Below, piece by piece: positions 20,565-34,000 of a DNA stretch of 64,000 nucleotides. Within the stretch, counting starts at the first letter, position 1; every line of letters starts with the position of its first letter. Below the pieces are notes generated by a model that saw only the letters and a list, made by a program, of their open reading frames with translations, was not told the origin of the DNA and did no database searches. A program made the position numbers and the translations under genes. Origin of the DNA: Magnolia sinica (taxonomy: Eukaryota > Streptophyta > Magnoliopsida > Magnoliales > Magnoliaceae); contig NC_080589.1 of the NCBI RefSeq assembly GCF_029962835.1, positions 23,240,586-23,304,585 of the forward strand, written 5' to 3'.

Positions 20565-23500
20565 TCATTTTAAAATGCACATGCTAAGATCAAATTTCAT
20601 CTTTTTGAACCTGCTTTTATCGAGAGGTTTTGTGAAAATGTCAGCTCGTTGATCTTCGGTAGGAATATATTCTAGAGATATAACTTTTCTTCTACTAATT
20701 CCCTTATATAATGAAATCTAATGTCAATGTGCTTAGTACGAGAATGCTGAATAGGATTTTTTGAAATATTTATCGCACTGGAATTATCACAATGTAATAA
20801 CATAGAATCCTGTTTAATTCCATAATCACTTAGCATTCGTTGCATCCAAACAAGCTGTGTACATGCATTACCAGCTGCGATATACTCAGCTTCAGTTGTT
20901 GAAAGTGATATAGAATTTTATTTCTTACTAAACCAGGAAACTAGACAATTTCCAATGTAAAAACAACCACCACTAGTTGATTTTCTATCATCTAAATTAC
21001 CAGCCCAGTCAGCATCCGAGTACCCAGCTAATTGGACACTGGTCTCATGAGGATACCAGAGACCGAGATTTACAGTACTTGCGACATATCTAATAATTCG
21101 CATCGCAATCATGTGAGATTCTTTTGGATCAGATTGATATCTTGCGTAAATACCAACACTTAGAGAAATATCAGGTCTACTAGCAGTTAAATATAACAAA
21201 CTACCAATCATACTCTGATAAAGTTTTGAGTCAACATTTTTACCATTAGAGTCTTTTGAGAGTTTCAGGGTAGTACTCATAGGAGTATCGAAATTCTTGT
21301 CATTCTCAAATCCAAATCTCTTGATTAGATTCAAAGCATACTTAGATTGAGAAATGAATATTCCTTCAGGTTGTTGCTTTACTTGCAATCCAAGGAAATA
21401 AGTCAATTCCCCAACCATGCTCATTTTGAACTGTGATTTCATCAAATCTGCAAACTCAGTAGTCAAGTCAGTACAAGTTGATCCATAAATGATATCATCA
21501 ACATAAATCTGCACCATTAAAATATGATCATTATGTTTTTTAACAAATAAAGTTTTATCAACAGATCCCATTTGAAAATTATGACTTAAAAGAAATTTCG
21601 TTAGTTTCTCATACCATGCCCTAGGTGCTTGTTTTAATCCATAAAGTGTCTTTTTAAGCTGATATACATAATCAGTATTTTTGGAATCTTCAAAACCCAT
21701 TGGCTGTTCAACATAGACTTCTTCATGTAAATCGCCATTTAGAAAAGTACTTTTCACATCCATCTAATAGATCTTTATCTTTCTAAAACATGCAATGGAT
21801 ATAAATAGTTTGATAGATTCAAGATGTGCTACTGGTGCAAAAGTTTCATCGAAATCAATCCCTTCAATTTGAGTATAACCTTGTACCACTAGTCTAGCCA
21901 TGTTTCTAATTATATTTCCACACTCGTCAGACTTATTTTTGAAAATCTATTTTGTTCCAATGATGTGTTTATCTTTAGGTCTTGGTACGAGATACCAAAC
22001 ATCATTTCTTATGAATTGGTTGAGTTCTTCTTGCATCGTAATAATCCAGTTCTCATCAGCAAGAGCTTCTTTTACGTTAGATGGTTCTATTTGGGATGTA
22101 AAACATACATAATTACATATATCCTCAAGTTGTCTACGGGTGCAAACACCGATGAGAGGGTTTCCAAGAATTTGTGTGGCTGGATGATCTTTAACAGTCC
22201 TCAACTCAGAATCAGTCTGATTCGATGAAGTATCAGGTTTATCAATGATTAGTACTTCATCATTATCTGAATTAAAAATTGGCGTGTTTAAGTGATCATC
22301 AATGACAACATTAATGGATTCTTGAATCACACCAGTCCTTTTGTTCAGAACCCTATAAGCTCGACTGTTTAAGGAATATCCTAGAAAAATACCTTCATCA
22401 CTCTTCGTATCGAATTTTTCCAAATTTTCACGATCACGTAAAATATAGCACTTGCTGCCAAAAACTCGAAAGTATTTAACAATCGGCTTTTTATTGAACC
22501 ACAATTCGTAAGCTGTTTTATTATTATCTTTGCTAGTGTAGACTCGGTTAATAATATAGCAAGCTGTGTTGACTACTTCAGCGCAAAGATTTTTAGAGAG
22601 CTTCATGCTATTCAACTTGACATTAGCCATTTCTTGAAGCACTCTATTCTTTCTTTCTACAATTCCATTTTGTTGTGGAGTTTTGGGAGCAGAGAATTCA
22701 TGTAATATTCCTTGGTCGGTAAGAACTTCTCAAAATTGCTATTCTCAAATTCAGATCCATGATCACTACGAATTTTATTGATTTGAGAAGATTTTTCAGT
22801 TTGAATCCTTTTGAAAACTTTTCTTACTTCTTCAAGGGTTTCAGATTTATCCCTTAAGAAGACTACCCAAGTGAATCTGGTAAAGTCATCAACTATTACC
22901 AGGATATACATTTTCCCACCACGACTTTCTGTTCTGGTAGGTCCTATCAGATCCATGTGGAGAAGTTCGAGTGGTCTTGATGTGGTATTTGAATTCACCT
23001 TTTTGTGTGAGTTCTTTGTTTTTTTGCCTATCTGGCACTCACCACATATTTTATCTAATTTCTGAAGTTTGGGTAAACCTCTTATAAGTTCTCGTTTGCT
23101 CAATCTATATAAATTTCGATAATGTACATGTCCAAGACGTTTGTGCCATAAATCAATCTCGTCTGTATGGACCATGTAACATGTTTGATTAGATGAGCTG
23201 GATTCGCTAATAATATAGCAATTTTCAGACGTTCTACGTCCAGTTAATATTACAGAACCCTTATTGTTTAGTATCTCACAACTTTGATTAGAAAACCGAA
23301 CACTATGGTTATTATCACATATTTGAGATATACTAAGCAAGTTATGTTTTAAGCCTTCAACATATAAAACATTTTTAAACACAGGAAGATTAAAAAGTTC
23401 AACCGTACCTTGGCCTATAATCTTGCAGTTGCTACCATCACCAAATGTGACTGAACCATCAGTCATATCTTTCAGATCCGTGAATAAAGCTTTGTCACCT

Positions 23501-24153
23501 GTCATATGCCTGGAGCATCCACTGTCTAGGTACCACTTTGTATGACTTGTTGCTTTGAAAGCAGTGTGAGCAACCAAGCAGGTAACTTTAGGAACCCATT
23601 TCATAACTGTTTTGGGTTTAGGAACATAGTTGGTCTTCTTTTATGTATATTTGTAGGAATGACCTATAGAGTTAGATTTTAAGAGCTCCTTGAGTAAATC
23701 AACTATCTTTTCAGCTGGTGGATTTCGTTTCTGATTAAAGTTGACATGGCTGCTTTTAGGTTTTTGAAAAGTTTTTGAATTTCTAAAAAAATCTTGATAA
23801 GTACTTTTCCCTTTTGAGTTTGAGGACTCTCCTTTAACAAACATAGGAGGAGTATACTTTTGTTTAGGAGGTAGATTTTTATCATAGCCCAACCCGGATA
23901 GATCGCCACATTTTCTTGATCCGGATAAAAGTTTCTCTAACTTTGGATCACCTTGGGCATATTTCCATGTGTCCTTTAGACTCAGAAGAGAAGATAATTC
24001 AGTTTTAAGTTTCTCAATTTCAGATTTTAAATCAATAATTAGGGAGTTTTTGAATTCCAAATCGCATTTTGATTTTTCAAAACAATATGAAATTTGTGAT
24101 TTTTCTAAGACAAGTGATTCAAAACATTTTTTGAGTTTAGAAAACTTTTCTTT
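20565..24153 (-). pseudogene. Copia gag 3' part and pol polyprotein (PR-IN-RT-RNase H), defective
   Basis: The minus-strand frame continues from gag through a Lys/Glu-rich linker. Protease (WYLDSGCSRHMTGDKALF, about 23500-23545) is followed by the GAG-pre-integrase HHCC region (LWHKRLGHVHYRNLYRLSKR; CGECQIGKKTKNSHKK) and the integrase core (LLHMDLIGPTRTESRGGKMY; VDDFTRFTWVVFL; RSDHGSEFEN). Then come RT ([47 protein letters not shown] with the YVDD catalytic motif) and RNase H ([20 protein letters not shown]; downstream TTEAEYIAAGN). Defects: stops near 24150 and 23640, a frameshift near 22725 in the integrase before the QQNGIVERKN motif, stops at 21947-21949 (Trp expected), 21764-21766 (Gln expected) and 20918-20920 (Gln expected), and a 1-base deletion near 20680. 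It would encode the replication and integration enzymes of the element. Confidence 0.88.
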
Positions 24154-25281
24154 TTAAAGTTTAAGTTTGACAGCAATTTTACAGCTTTCCTTATATAGGG
24201 CATTGTAAGTGTCTTGAAGATCATCTTCATTTTCACATTCACTACTCAGATTTTCTTCACTTGTTGAGTCATTATCTGAAAATGTGAATTTGGCTAGAGT
24301 CATAAGAGCTTTAACCTCATTGCCCGACTCAGTTTCAGAAGAACCTTCAAAATCAGATGATTCATCCCATATAGCCAACATACTCTTCTTCTTGGGTTTG
24401 TCCCTTTTAGAACATCTATTTGCTAAGTGCCCATATTCTTGACAGTTGTAACATTGACTATCTTTCAAAGATTTTCGAGATTTGGGTCTAAACTTCTTTT
24501 TATCATTTGATTTTTGAAAATCAACCCTTTTCTTGCTTTTGAAAATCTTGTAAAATTTCTTAACTAAAAGAGTCATATCATCTTCTAAATCAGAATTTTC
24601 TTCTGAATTATATTTAGAAGATTTTAATGCGATAGATTTACCTTTAGGAGCTTTAAAGTTTAACTCGTAGGTTTGTAGAGAACCAACTAGTTCTTCTACC
24701 CTCATATTATCCGTATCACGAAGTTCCTGGATCGCGGTTACTTTAGAATTGAACCGTTCAGGAAGTGAGCGTAATATTTTTGCACACACTTTACTTTCTG
24801 GGATTTTATCGCCAAGACCCCACATTGAGTTTACAATGTCATTCAATCTAGTGTAAAAGTCCATAAACATTTCATTTTCCTCCATATGAATTTCTTCAAA
24901 TCTGGTTGTGAGGAGTTGGACTTTAGATTTTTTGACAATTGTAGTACCCTCGTGTGTCATTTCTAATATATCCCAAGCTTGCTTTGTAGTATCACAGGAA
25001 ATGATTCTTTTGAACTCATCCGGTGATAGTGCGCAAGTAATTGCACTACTCTCACTTTTCTGAAGAGTGGTCCATTGGTAATATGGTGTGACTTTCATAG
25101 ATTTTGAACCATCAACCCCAGTAACTTCCATGATAGGAGGTTTCCATTCAATTGCTGTGGCTTACCACACACTCTCATCCATTGATTTGAGGAAGATCCT
25201 CATTCTGGCTTTCCAATAGGCATAGTTGGAGCCATCAAAGGGTGGAGGCCTAGTGACTGAAAGGCTATCAAAATTTGACAT
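24154..25281 (-). pseudogene. Copia gag (capsid/nucleocapsid), defective
   Basis: ATG at 25281 (MSNFDSLSVTRPPPFDGSNY, followed by AYWKARMRIFLKSMDESVW) opens a typical SIRE-type Gag. TAA at 25162-25164 replaces the expected Gln shortly after VW. The remaining open frame (25131-24154) contains the UBN2-like capsid core (about 60-200 codons in), a Lys/Arg-rich segment, and a CCHC zinc knuckle CYNCQEYGHLANRC. An acidic Ser/Glu-rich region follows. It packages element RNA in the cytoplasmic particle. Confidence 0.88.
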
Positions 25282-25355
25282 CTTAAATAGCTTAAATCGT
25301 TAGCTCAGGAATTAAATCCAATAATAAAAAAGAGCTATTAGGCTTTGATACCACT
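25282..25355 (-). promoter_or_regulatory. Copia leader with tRNA primer-binding site
   Basis: The leader lies between the 5' LTR and gag. The PBS at 25341-25353 reads TGGTATCAAAGCC on the minus strand, complementary to the 3' end of initiator tRNA-Met except for one position (family usual TGGTATCAGAGC). It starts two bases inside the LTR boundary, as in other plant copia elements. Confidence 0.88.
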
Positions 25356-27355
25356 TGAAAAGGCCTAGCTATATGTCCTAGAGGGGGGGTGAATAGGACA
25401 ATGCCAAATAAAACTTATAACAACGGAATTAAAAAGAATATGATAGCCAAAATAAATCACAATACAAGAAAGTAAAATAACCTCAAAATTCAGATCTTGA
25501 GAGGTTGATACAAATGTTGTTCTAAGGACAACCTTACACCAAAAACCAGAGTTTATGGTAGGACAACCTTATTTCTAGAAAGAACTTTGTATCAAATCTC
25601 AAACCAAAGAGGAATAAAGAAATAAATACAAACTGAATTGAAATAAATTGTAATCACAAATGTATTGTTCTACGGACAGCTATACACCATAAAAATAGCA
25701 GGGCAACCTTGCTAGAACAAATTTTAAAGGAAATTGAATATCAAGCTGATAAAGGAATAGCATAAAATAAATTCTAAACTATTACAAAATTCTCACAATG
25801 CTTGAATTAAATGATTACAACATTCACCACCATACATACATCCCACAAAAGAATAATTAAAGATTAGAAGTATAAATCATTCAACCACAACATAAGGGAT
25901 TATAGTGGTTTGCCTGTGTGTTCACCAACTGTTAAACAACAGCCACACAAAATGCTACTCCACTCCTAATATCCTCACACAGGGGATATTAGCGTTCACT
26001 AACAAAATAGGTTTTCCCAGGTTCACCCAAACCTTTACAATTGTGTCTTTGTCTGTGGGCTTACACAATTAAAAAACATCACTTCTAAGTTTTCCTAGCT
26101 CTTCTCAGATAACCAATACAACAAAATTTTTCTGGCAAATCTTGAAAGAAACCAAAACAAAAGGGAATTTACAATTAAATGTAAAATACCTGATTATCTC
26201 CTTCGTTGTAGCAGCCCGGTAGAACCAAATCAGCGTAGATGATTGAATGTCCAAGTTCAATGTCCAGTACTCAATTACAATGGTTCTAATTCTAATAGAT
26301 TTTAAATTAAACCAAATAGGGCTTGCCTTAATTGATTTTGATTCCAAAGAAAGGGAATAACAATTCCTCTTATCAAATTAGATTGGAATAGCAGAAACAA
26401 AATTAATTAAATAAAGCTAAGGAAAGAGAATATTAAATAAGCACACTTAGCTTAGATGGAGCACAGAATTATCTCTCAGAAGTTCGACGAAGATTGGCTT
26501 GAATGGATTAATTAATTCGATGATTTCTTCTGAGATTCATGCACTATTTATAGGAGAGCAGATCGCATCTTGGACTGGTCTAGGGAGCTCTTCGACTAGT
26601 CGAAGCAATAACAGATATTTGAAAAATCAGGCGCGATAAGCTTTGACCGTTCTACGACTGGTCGAAGGTCTCCTTCGACTGGTCGTAGGTCACCTTCGAC
26701 TGGTCGAAGAACCTGAAAAACATCGCTGGATTTTGAGTCGAAGTTTTTCGACTAGTCAAAGATGTAGTCGACACTGTTCCTTCGACTAGTCGAACAGATT
26801 CCTGGACTAGTCGAAGCCTAACAGATTTTATCCGAAATTTGTAACAAACTCATGACTGATCGAGGAATTTCTTAGACTGGTCGAAGCACTCTAGGACTAG
26901 TCGAAGAAGGCCTAGGACTAGTCGAAGAATAGACCAAACTTATGTAAAATAAACATTCAATTTATGTATCCAAAATGACCTACTTCTAAGGTCAACCTAA
27001 GGTCAGTCAAACCTCAACCATGAAGTAAGGACATTGAAACATTAGGAACTAGTGACCTTGAAGTATGAGCCTTGAAGTCTTGATGTAGTTGAAATCTTGA
27101 TGTAGCTTAATCTTGAAAGTGTCTTGAGTTCTTTACAAACTGCCTTGTACTCTTCTTGGCAGCTTGAGTCTTGTCTTGTGAGTAGTTCTTGCATTCAAGA
27201 TTGATCGTTGTACTTGTGAGCTTTGCTTGTTGTGAGCTTAGCTTGTTTATGAATGTTGATCCTTGAGAGAGCTTCACTTATGCAAGTTATATATAACAGT
27301 GATTTTGGCACCACAAATTTGACAACAGACAGGGATATAAACTATAGCACTTATA
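25356..27355 (-). repeat. 5' LTR of the copia element (right on +)
   Basis: The sense-strand LTR starts TATAAGTGC (canonical TG decayed to TA) and ends GGCCTTTTCA. It contains the promoter region for the element, and the palindrome field at about 26570-26930 has at least a dozen TTCGACTRGTCGAAG-like copies. The edge AGGGGGGGTGAATAGG is shared with the insert at 3295. Confidence 0.9.
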
Positions 27356-30300
27356 GTTTTAGGTTATAGTTATAGGTTTTAGGATTTGAGAATAGGTTTA
27401 GGTTATAAGTATAAGTTTAGGTTAGGTTATAGGTTATAGCTTTAGGGCATTGAGAATAGGTCAAGGTTTCGGTTTAGGAAATCGGGTTCGGGTTCGGGAC
27501 CGGGTTTAGGTTTGGGTTTTCAAGTTTAGGTTTATGTTTAGGCTAGGGAGTTGAGATTAGGATTAGGTGTAGGTTTAGGTTTAGGCATTTGAGAATACAT
27601 TAAGGGTTAGGTTTAGGTTTAGGGATTTGAGAATAGGTATAGGTTATAAGTTTAGATTTAGGTTTAGGAATTTGTGAATAAGTTTGGGTTATAGTTATAA
27701 GTTTAGGTTTAGGTTAGGTTATAGGTTATAGGTTTAGGTTGAGGTTATAGTTATAGGTTTTGGGATTTGAGAATAGGTTTAGGTTTAGGGATAGGGACTT
27801 GAGAATAGGTTTAGGTTATAGGTTTAGGTTTAGGTTAAGGTTATAGGTTTAGGTTTAGGTGAAGTTTATAGGTTTAGGTTAGGTTAGGTTATAGGTTTTT
27901 GGTTAAGGTTTAGGTTATAGTTATAGGTTTTGGGATTTGAGAATAGGTTTAGGTTAGGTTATAGGTTATAGCTTTAGGGAATTGAGAATAGGTCAAGGTT
28001 TAGGTTTAGGAAATCGGGTTCGGGTTCGGGATCGGGTTTAGGTTTGGGTTTTCAAGTTTAGGTTTAGGTTTAGGCTAGGGAGTTGAGATTAGGATTAAGT
28101 GTAGGTTTATGTTTAAGCATTTAAGAATACATTAAGGTTTAGGTTTAGGTTTAGGGATTTGAGAATAGGTATAGGTTATAGGTTTAGGTTTAGGTTTAGG
28201 GATTTGTGAATAGGTTTGGGTTATAGTTATAGGTTTAGGTTTAGGTTAGGTTATAGGTTATAGGTTTAGGTTTAGGTTATAGTTATAGGTTTTGGGATTT
28301 GAGAATAGGTTTAGGTTTAGGGATAGGGACTTGAGATTAGGTTTAGGTTAAGGTTATAGGTTTAGGTTTAGCTGAAGTTTATAGGTTTAGGTTAGGTTAG
28401 GTTATAGGTTTTTGGTTAAGGTTTAGGTTATAGTTATAGGTTTTGGGATTTGAGAATAGGTTTAGGTTAGGTTATATGTTATAGCTTTAGGGAATTGAGA
28501 ATAGGTCCAGGTTTAGGTTTAGGAAATCGGGTTCGGGTTCGGGATCGGGTTTAGGTTTGGGTTTTCAAGTTTAGGTTTAGGTTTAGGCTAGGGAGTTGAG
28601 ATTAGGATTAGGTGTAGGTTTAGGTTTAGGGATATGAGAATACGTTAAGGTTTAGGTTTAGGTTTAGGGATTTGAGAATAGGTTTGGGTTATAGTATAGG
28701 TTTAGGTTTAGGGATTTGTGAATAGTCTTGGGTTATAGTTATAGTTTTAGGTTTAGGTTATGGATATAGGTTTTGGGATTTGAGAATAGGTTTAGGTTAT
28801 AGGTTTAGGTTTAGGGATAGGGACTTGAGAATAGGTTTAGGTTAAGGTTATAGGTTTAGGTTTAGGTGAAGTTTATATGTTTAGGTTAGGTTAGGTTATA
28901 GGTTTTTGGTTAAGGTTTAGGTTATAGTTATAGGTTTTGGGATTTGAGAATAGGTTTAGGTTATGTTATAAGTTATAGCTTTAGGGAATTGAGAATAGGT
29001 CAAGGTTTAGGTTTAGGAAATCAGGTTCGGGTTCGGGATCGGGTTTAGGTTTGGGTTTTCAAGTTTAGGTTTAGGTTTAGGCTAGGGAGTTGAGATTAGG
29101 ATTAGGTGTAGGTTTAGGTTTAGGCATTTGAGAATACATTAAGGTTTAGGTTTAGGTTTAGGGATTTGAGAATAGGTATAGGTTATAGGTTTAGGTTTAG
29201 GTTTAGGGATTTGTGAATAGGTTTGGGTTAAGGTTATAGGTTTAGGTTTAGGTTAGGTTATGGGTTATAGGTTTAGGTTTAGGTTATAGTTGTAGGTTTT
29301 AGGATTTGAGAATAGGTTTAGGTTTAGGGATAGGGACTTGAGAATAGGTTTAGGTTAAGGTTATAGGTTTAGGTTTAGCTGAAGTTTATAAGTTTAGGTT
29401 AGGTTAGGTTATAGGTTTTTTGGTTAAGGTTTAGGTTTTAGTTATAGGTTTTGGGATTTGAGAATAGGTTTAGGTTAGGTTATAAGTTATAGCTTTAGGG
29501 AATTGAGAATAGGTCAAGGTTTAGGTTTAGGAAATCGGGTTCGGGTTCGGGATCGGGTTTAGGTTTGGGTTTTCAAGTTTAGGTTTAGGTTTAGGCTAGG
29601 GAGTTGAGATTAGGATTAGGTGTAGGTTTAGGTTTAGGGATATGAGAATACGTTAAGGTTTAGGTTTAGGTTTAGGGATTTGAGAATAGGTTTGGGTTAT
29701 AGTTATAGGTTTAGGTTTAGGGATTTGTGAATAGGTTTGGGTTATAGGTTATAGGTTTAGGTTTAGGTTATAGTTATAGGTTTTGGGATTTGAGGATAGA
29801 TTTAGGTTATAGGTTTAGGTTTAGGGATAGGGATTTGAGAATAGGTTTAGGTTTAGGTGAAGTTTATAGGTTTAGGTTAGGTTAGGTTATAGGTTTTTGG
29901 TTAAGGTTTAGGTTATAGTTATAGGTTTTGGGATTTGAGAATAGGTTTAGGTTAGGTTATAAGTTATAGCTTTAGGGAATTGAGAATAGGTCAAGGTTTA
30001 GGTTTAGGAAATCGGGTTCGGGTTCGGGATCGGGTTTAGGTTTGGGTTTTCAAGTTTAGGTTTAGGTTTAGGCTAGGGAGTTGAGATTAGGATTAGGTGT
30101 AGGTTTAGGTTTAGGGATATGAGAATACGTTAAGGTTTAGGTTTAGGTTTAGGGATTTGAGAATAGGTTTGGGTTATAGTTATAGGTTTAGGTTTAGGGA
30201 TTTGTGAATAGGTTTGGGTTATAGGTATAGTTTTAGGTTTAGGTTAGGTTATAGGTTATATGTTTAGGTTTAGGTTATAGTTATAGGTTTTGGGATTTGA

Positions 30301-31019
30301 GAATAGGTTTAGGTTATAGGTTTAGGTTTAGGGATAGGGACTTGAGAATAGGTTTAGGTTAAGGTTATAGGTTTAGGTTTAGCTAAAGTTTATATGTTTA
30401 GGTTAGGTTAGGTTATAGGTTTTTGGTTAAGGTTTAGGTTATAGTTATAGGTTTTGGGATTTGAGAATAGGTTTAGGTTAGGTTATAAGTTATAGCTTTA
30501 GGGAATTGAGAATAGGTCAAGGTTTAGGTTTAAGAAATCTGGTTCGGGTTCAGGATCGGGTTTAGGTTTGGGTTTTCAAGTTTAGGTTTAGGTTTAGGCT
30601 AGGGAGTTGAGATTAGGATTAGGTGTAGGTTTAAGTTTAGGGATATGAGAATACGTTAAGGTTTAGTTTTAGGTTTAGGGATTTGAGAATAGGTTTGGGT
30701 TACAGTTATAGGTTTAGGTTAAGGTTATATGTTAAGGTTATATGTTAAGGTTAAGGTTATAGGTTTAGGTTTAGGTTAAGTTTATAGGTTTAGGTTTAGG
30801 TTAGGTTATAGGTTATAGGTTTAGGTTTAGGTTATAGTTATAGGTTTTGGGATTTGAGAATAGGTTTAGGTTATAGGTTTAGGTTTAGGTTTAGGGATTT
30901 GAGAATAGGTTTAGGTTATAGGTTTAGGTTTAGGTTTAGGGATTTGAGAATATGTTTAGGTTATAGGTTTAGGTTTAGGTTTTGGTTATATGTTAAGCTT
31001 AAGGTTATAGGTTTGGGTT
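27356..31019 (+). repeat. Telomere-like satellite, left arm segment 2
   Basis: Continues the array of 13549-16494 in the same orientation after the copia insertion. Constant HOR blocks occur at about 27480, 28013, 28526, 29020, 29540, 30010 and 30537, giving units of 470-530 bp that are longer and more homogeneous than in segment 1. Each unit carries a run of four GGG triplets spaced by three bases, except where a triplet is mutated (for example near 29022). Confidence 0.95.
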
Positions 31020-34000
31020 TGTAATGACCCTGGAAATTTTGTACTAATCTTTCCTTAGTAGTTGTTTTTGGTGTAATTATCGCTATACTCGATTGCTTGT
31101 GAAATCTGCATCAATCACTTTAAATTGTATCTGCATGACTCAAAACCTGTAGATTAGTTAGTGCTATGTTACTCTGAAATCTGGGATCCATCGCTAAATC
31201 TAGTTGTTCTTGGGTTTTTTTGGAAGTTCTGGATTGGACCTGGACCGCGCGTCGAAAGTCCGATAGCAATGATCTTAGGCTGTTGCGGTCACCATGTTGG
31301 GCTTGACCATCACCTCGAAAATCAAGTCCATGTGATGTTCTAGGTCGATTTGTTTGAGTTCGGAGTGAAAAGTGTGAGAACGGTTGGATATTTAATGTGA
31401 TTTTATGAAATCTGAGTCGTGTCGCTTGCGCGATGATTTTAAGCAATCTGACCGTTGGATTCTGACCCAATTTCACCCTCTGATCAGGGAAGGTGGCCCA
31501 GGCATGTCCTTGTGCTTGTGGACCTGATCGAGATTCAGTGACCGTTGATTTGAGTGTGGTCCGCCACGACTGATCTGAAGATCTGGTTGGTACAAAAACT
31601 CAGCTCGACCTAAATCCATGGTCAGTGAGCTTACGTCCAACCTTTCGTGGTAATAGGCCCACCAGAAGTGCTTCGTTGGATCGCGAGAGGCTGGTTTTGG
31701 TTATACCCTAAGTATACCTTTGCCCTGGGGTTATTTTCATCAATTTTAGGCCTATTTATAGTCCTAAAACCCTAGCTCTCTTTTCCATACGAATTTTCTC
31801 TAACCCTAGCTAAGAAAGAGAGTGGAAAAGAGAGAGAAAGTGAGAGAGAAGTTGGTGAATCATCTTAGATTCTTTCCTATTCTTCTGCATCCTTGAACCT
31901 TCACTTTGAATCGTTATTCTGACGATTCTGAGTTCATCTTTGGGTAAGTTAACCTAACCCTAATCTGTGTTAGAGCTTAGAATAGTCTTGGTGTTGTTAT
32001 ATCTCATTTCTATCCTTACTTTAGGTTATCTTGTCGCCGTTGACGAAGACACATCGTCTGAAATCAGTTTGGTGTTCTTTTCTGGCTTAAGGTGCGGACT
32101 TTAAGTGTATAGGTTATAGTTTTCAAGGCTTTCAATGCCAGTTAATGATTTATTCTTGTTATGGATGAGATTTCACATGCCAAATGTTTTGTTTATGTTG
32201 CGTTCTTGATATGCATGTGTTATATTGAGATTTATGTATTCTATGTGTATGTATAAAGTACCGTATGCGTATAAAATATGAACGTGTGATTGCCATGATT
32301 ATTTGTCATGTATGTATGCTAGATGTATGTGCGATAACTCCTTGGTAAGAGGAATTATCCAAAGGTGTGTATTTCAACATACGTCATGTATGTTGGGCTA
32401 TGTATTCTAAGTGTTTGTAGAAATGCCTGAATGATCTAAAGTGTGATATATTATACTATTTGTGGGCATTGAGAAGCGATTCTCAACTCTCCCACTAGTG
32501 TGTATGATTTCCTTCATGTAAGTTACATTCCTTGTTGTTTAAGTTCAAGCATTACTTATGTTTTCATTTATGTTAAGTTGATATTCTTCAAATGCTTGAG
32601 TACCACATGATTTGAGTTGTTGTTCCATTACTGTTCTACATTCAATACGAATATCTATTGTAGTGTAATGTGTTTAGGACTATGAATAGTCCAGGAAATC
32701 GGTAATCTGCCTTAAGGTTGTGGCTGAGATTGCTTTCACCACAACGAACGTAATTAGACGAACCCGAGCCGTATTAGAGTTGGCGGCAGTGGTTTGACCA
32801 TGCGGAGTGTTTGCGCACTCTATGTCGTTCAACCCAACGTGCTCTCGTACTAGTCGAGTTCGTCAAGTAACCCGATTGTCTGATGTATGTTCACCATGTA
32901 TGGACGCTACTGTTTGAATCTAGGGTACCAAACTTACCGATGAAATCCTATTAACCATGGTACCTTGATCCGCTAAGACTCATGAGCCAGACATGATGGT
33001 ATGGGACACCGTGGTCGAGCTGTTGGCCTACGCTGGGGCGACGAGCCTCCCCGTAATGACCAGTGAGCAACCAAACTCGTGAGCCGATTATGGTGGTATG
33101 GGACACTATATTCGTGTTGTCGGCCTACATTGATTGGTGACGAGCCCTTTGTAGTGACCTTGAGCATGCCTGGATACTGCTTTGAGGTGACGAGCCTTGG
33201 TGTAGTAATGAAGGTATGATAGGCGTGCATTGATTGGTGACAAGCCCTTTGCTACGACCTGAAACCATATGATCGTATGAGATGCCTAGGATTGACGACC
33301 CTAGAATGGATCACTGTTTGGATGGTGATATGAGGAAGGTATCTTAGCTTCCCAATCCTGTTGTATGAAAAGGACTAATAACAACTTGGTAATCATGTTC
33401 ATGCACCGCATTTGCATGTGCTTTGTAGACGTGGCGCACTTTGAGGTGGTGTCATGCGTAACGTAAGATGAAGACGCTGAGGGTGTACGCGTGAGGGCAC
33501 GCATCATTTTGCATACATCCTGGCATTAACAAGAGTACTTAGGACTTGTTTACTTGTTCTGCTTTATCATTACTGCTTGATTGAACTGATAACATGTTAA
33601 CCTGTGCTTTATTGTTCCACTGAGTTGATCACTCACTCCCACGTTCTGCGGCGGTGTTTAACACCCACCAGACTCTGTCTTAGCTGCTGATGTTGCAGAT
33701 GTGGATGCGACCTCCGAGGCAGAGCGGGAGATGGATGATGATGAGGCTGCTTTCTCTTATATGCAGTTTTCAGACAGGTTCTAGCGAGCCTTGTTCTGAT
33801 GCACGGGATTCTGGGATTATTTTTGGGAATTAAATGATGTAATCTAATACTTGTAATTTTGATAGTAACACTTGTCAGAACGACCTGGTATGTATATGTA
33901 CTTCAGGGATTTGCACTGGTACACATATATTTCTATAAGTCTTCCGCTTGCTTTCTTCACTTATCCTTGAATTATATTTGCTATTTGGCTTAATCTATTC

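Larger units (their letters stand above)
16495..27355 (-). mobile_element. Full-length SIRE/Maximus-type Ty1/copia retrotransposon, defective
   Basis: Two LTRs of about 2.0 kb (16495-18495 and 25356-27355) flank gag, pol and a downstream ORF on the minus strand. A 5-bp target duplication GTTTT is present at 16490-16494 and 27356-27360, inside the satellite, and the target motif AAGGTTTTAGG is re-formed when the element is removed. The primer-binding site next to the right LTR matches initiator-tRNA-Met type (TGGTATCAAAGCC), and a polypurine tract adjoins the left LTR. The order gag-PR-IN-RT-RH plus an extra 3' ORF is the SIRE layout. In the first ~130 bases the LTRs differ at four sites, so the insertion is not recent. 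Pol carries several stops and frameshifts. Confidence 0.92.

Noticed and set aside
32700-32890. Possible rRNA-like fragment (strings resembling conserved rRNA words)
   Set aside because: Similarity is limited to a few short words; the segment lies inside a gypsy LTR and has no extended rRNA match that I can see.
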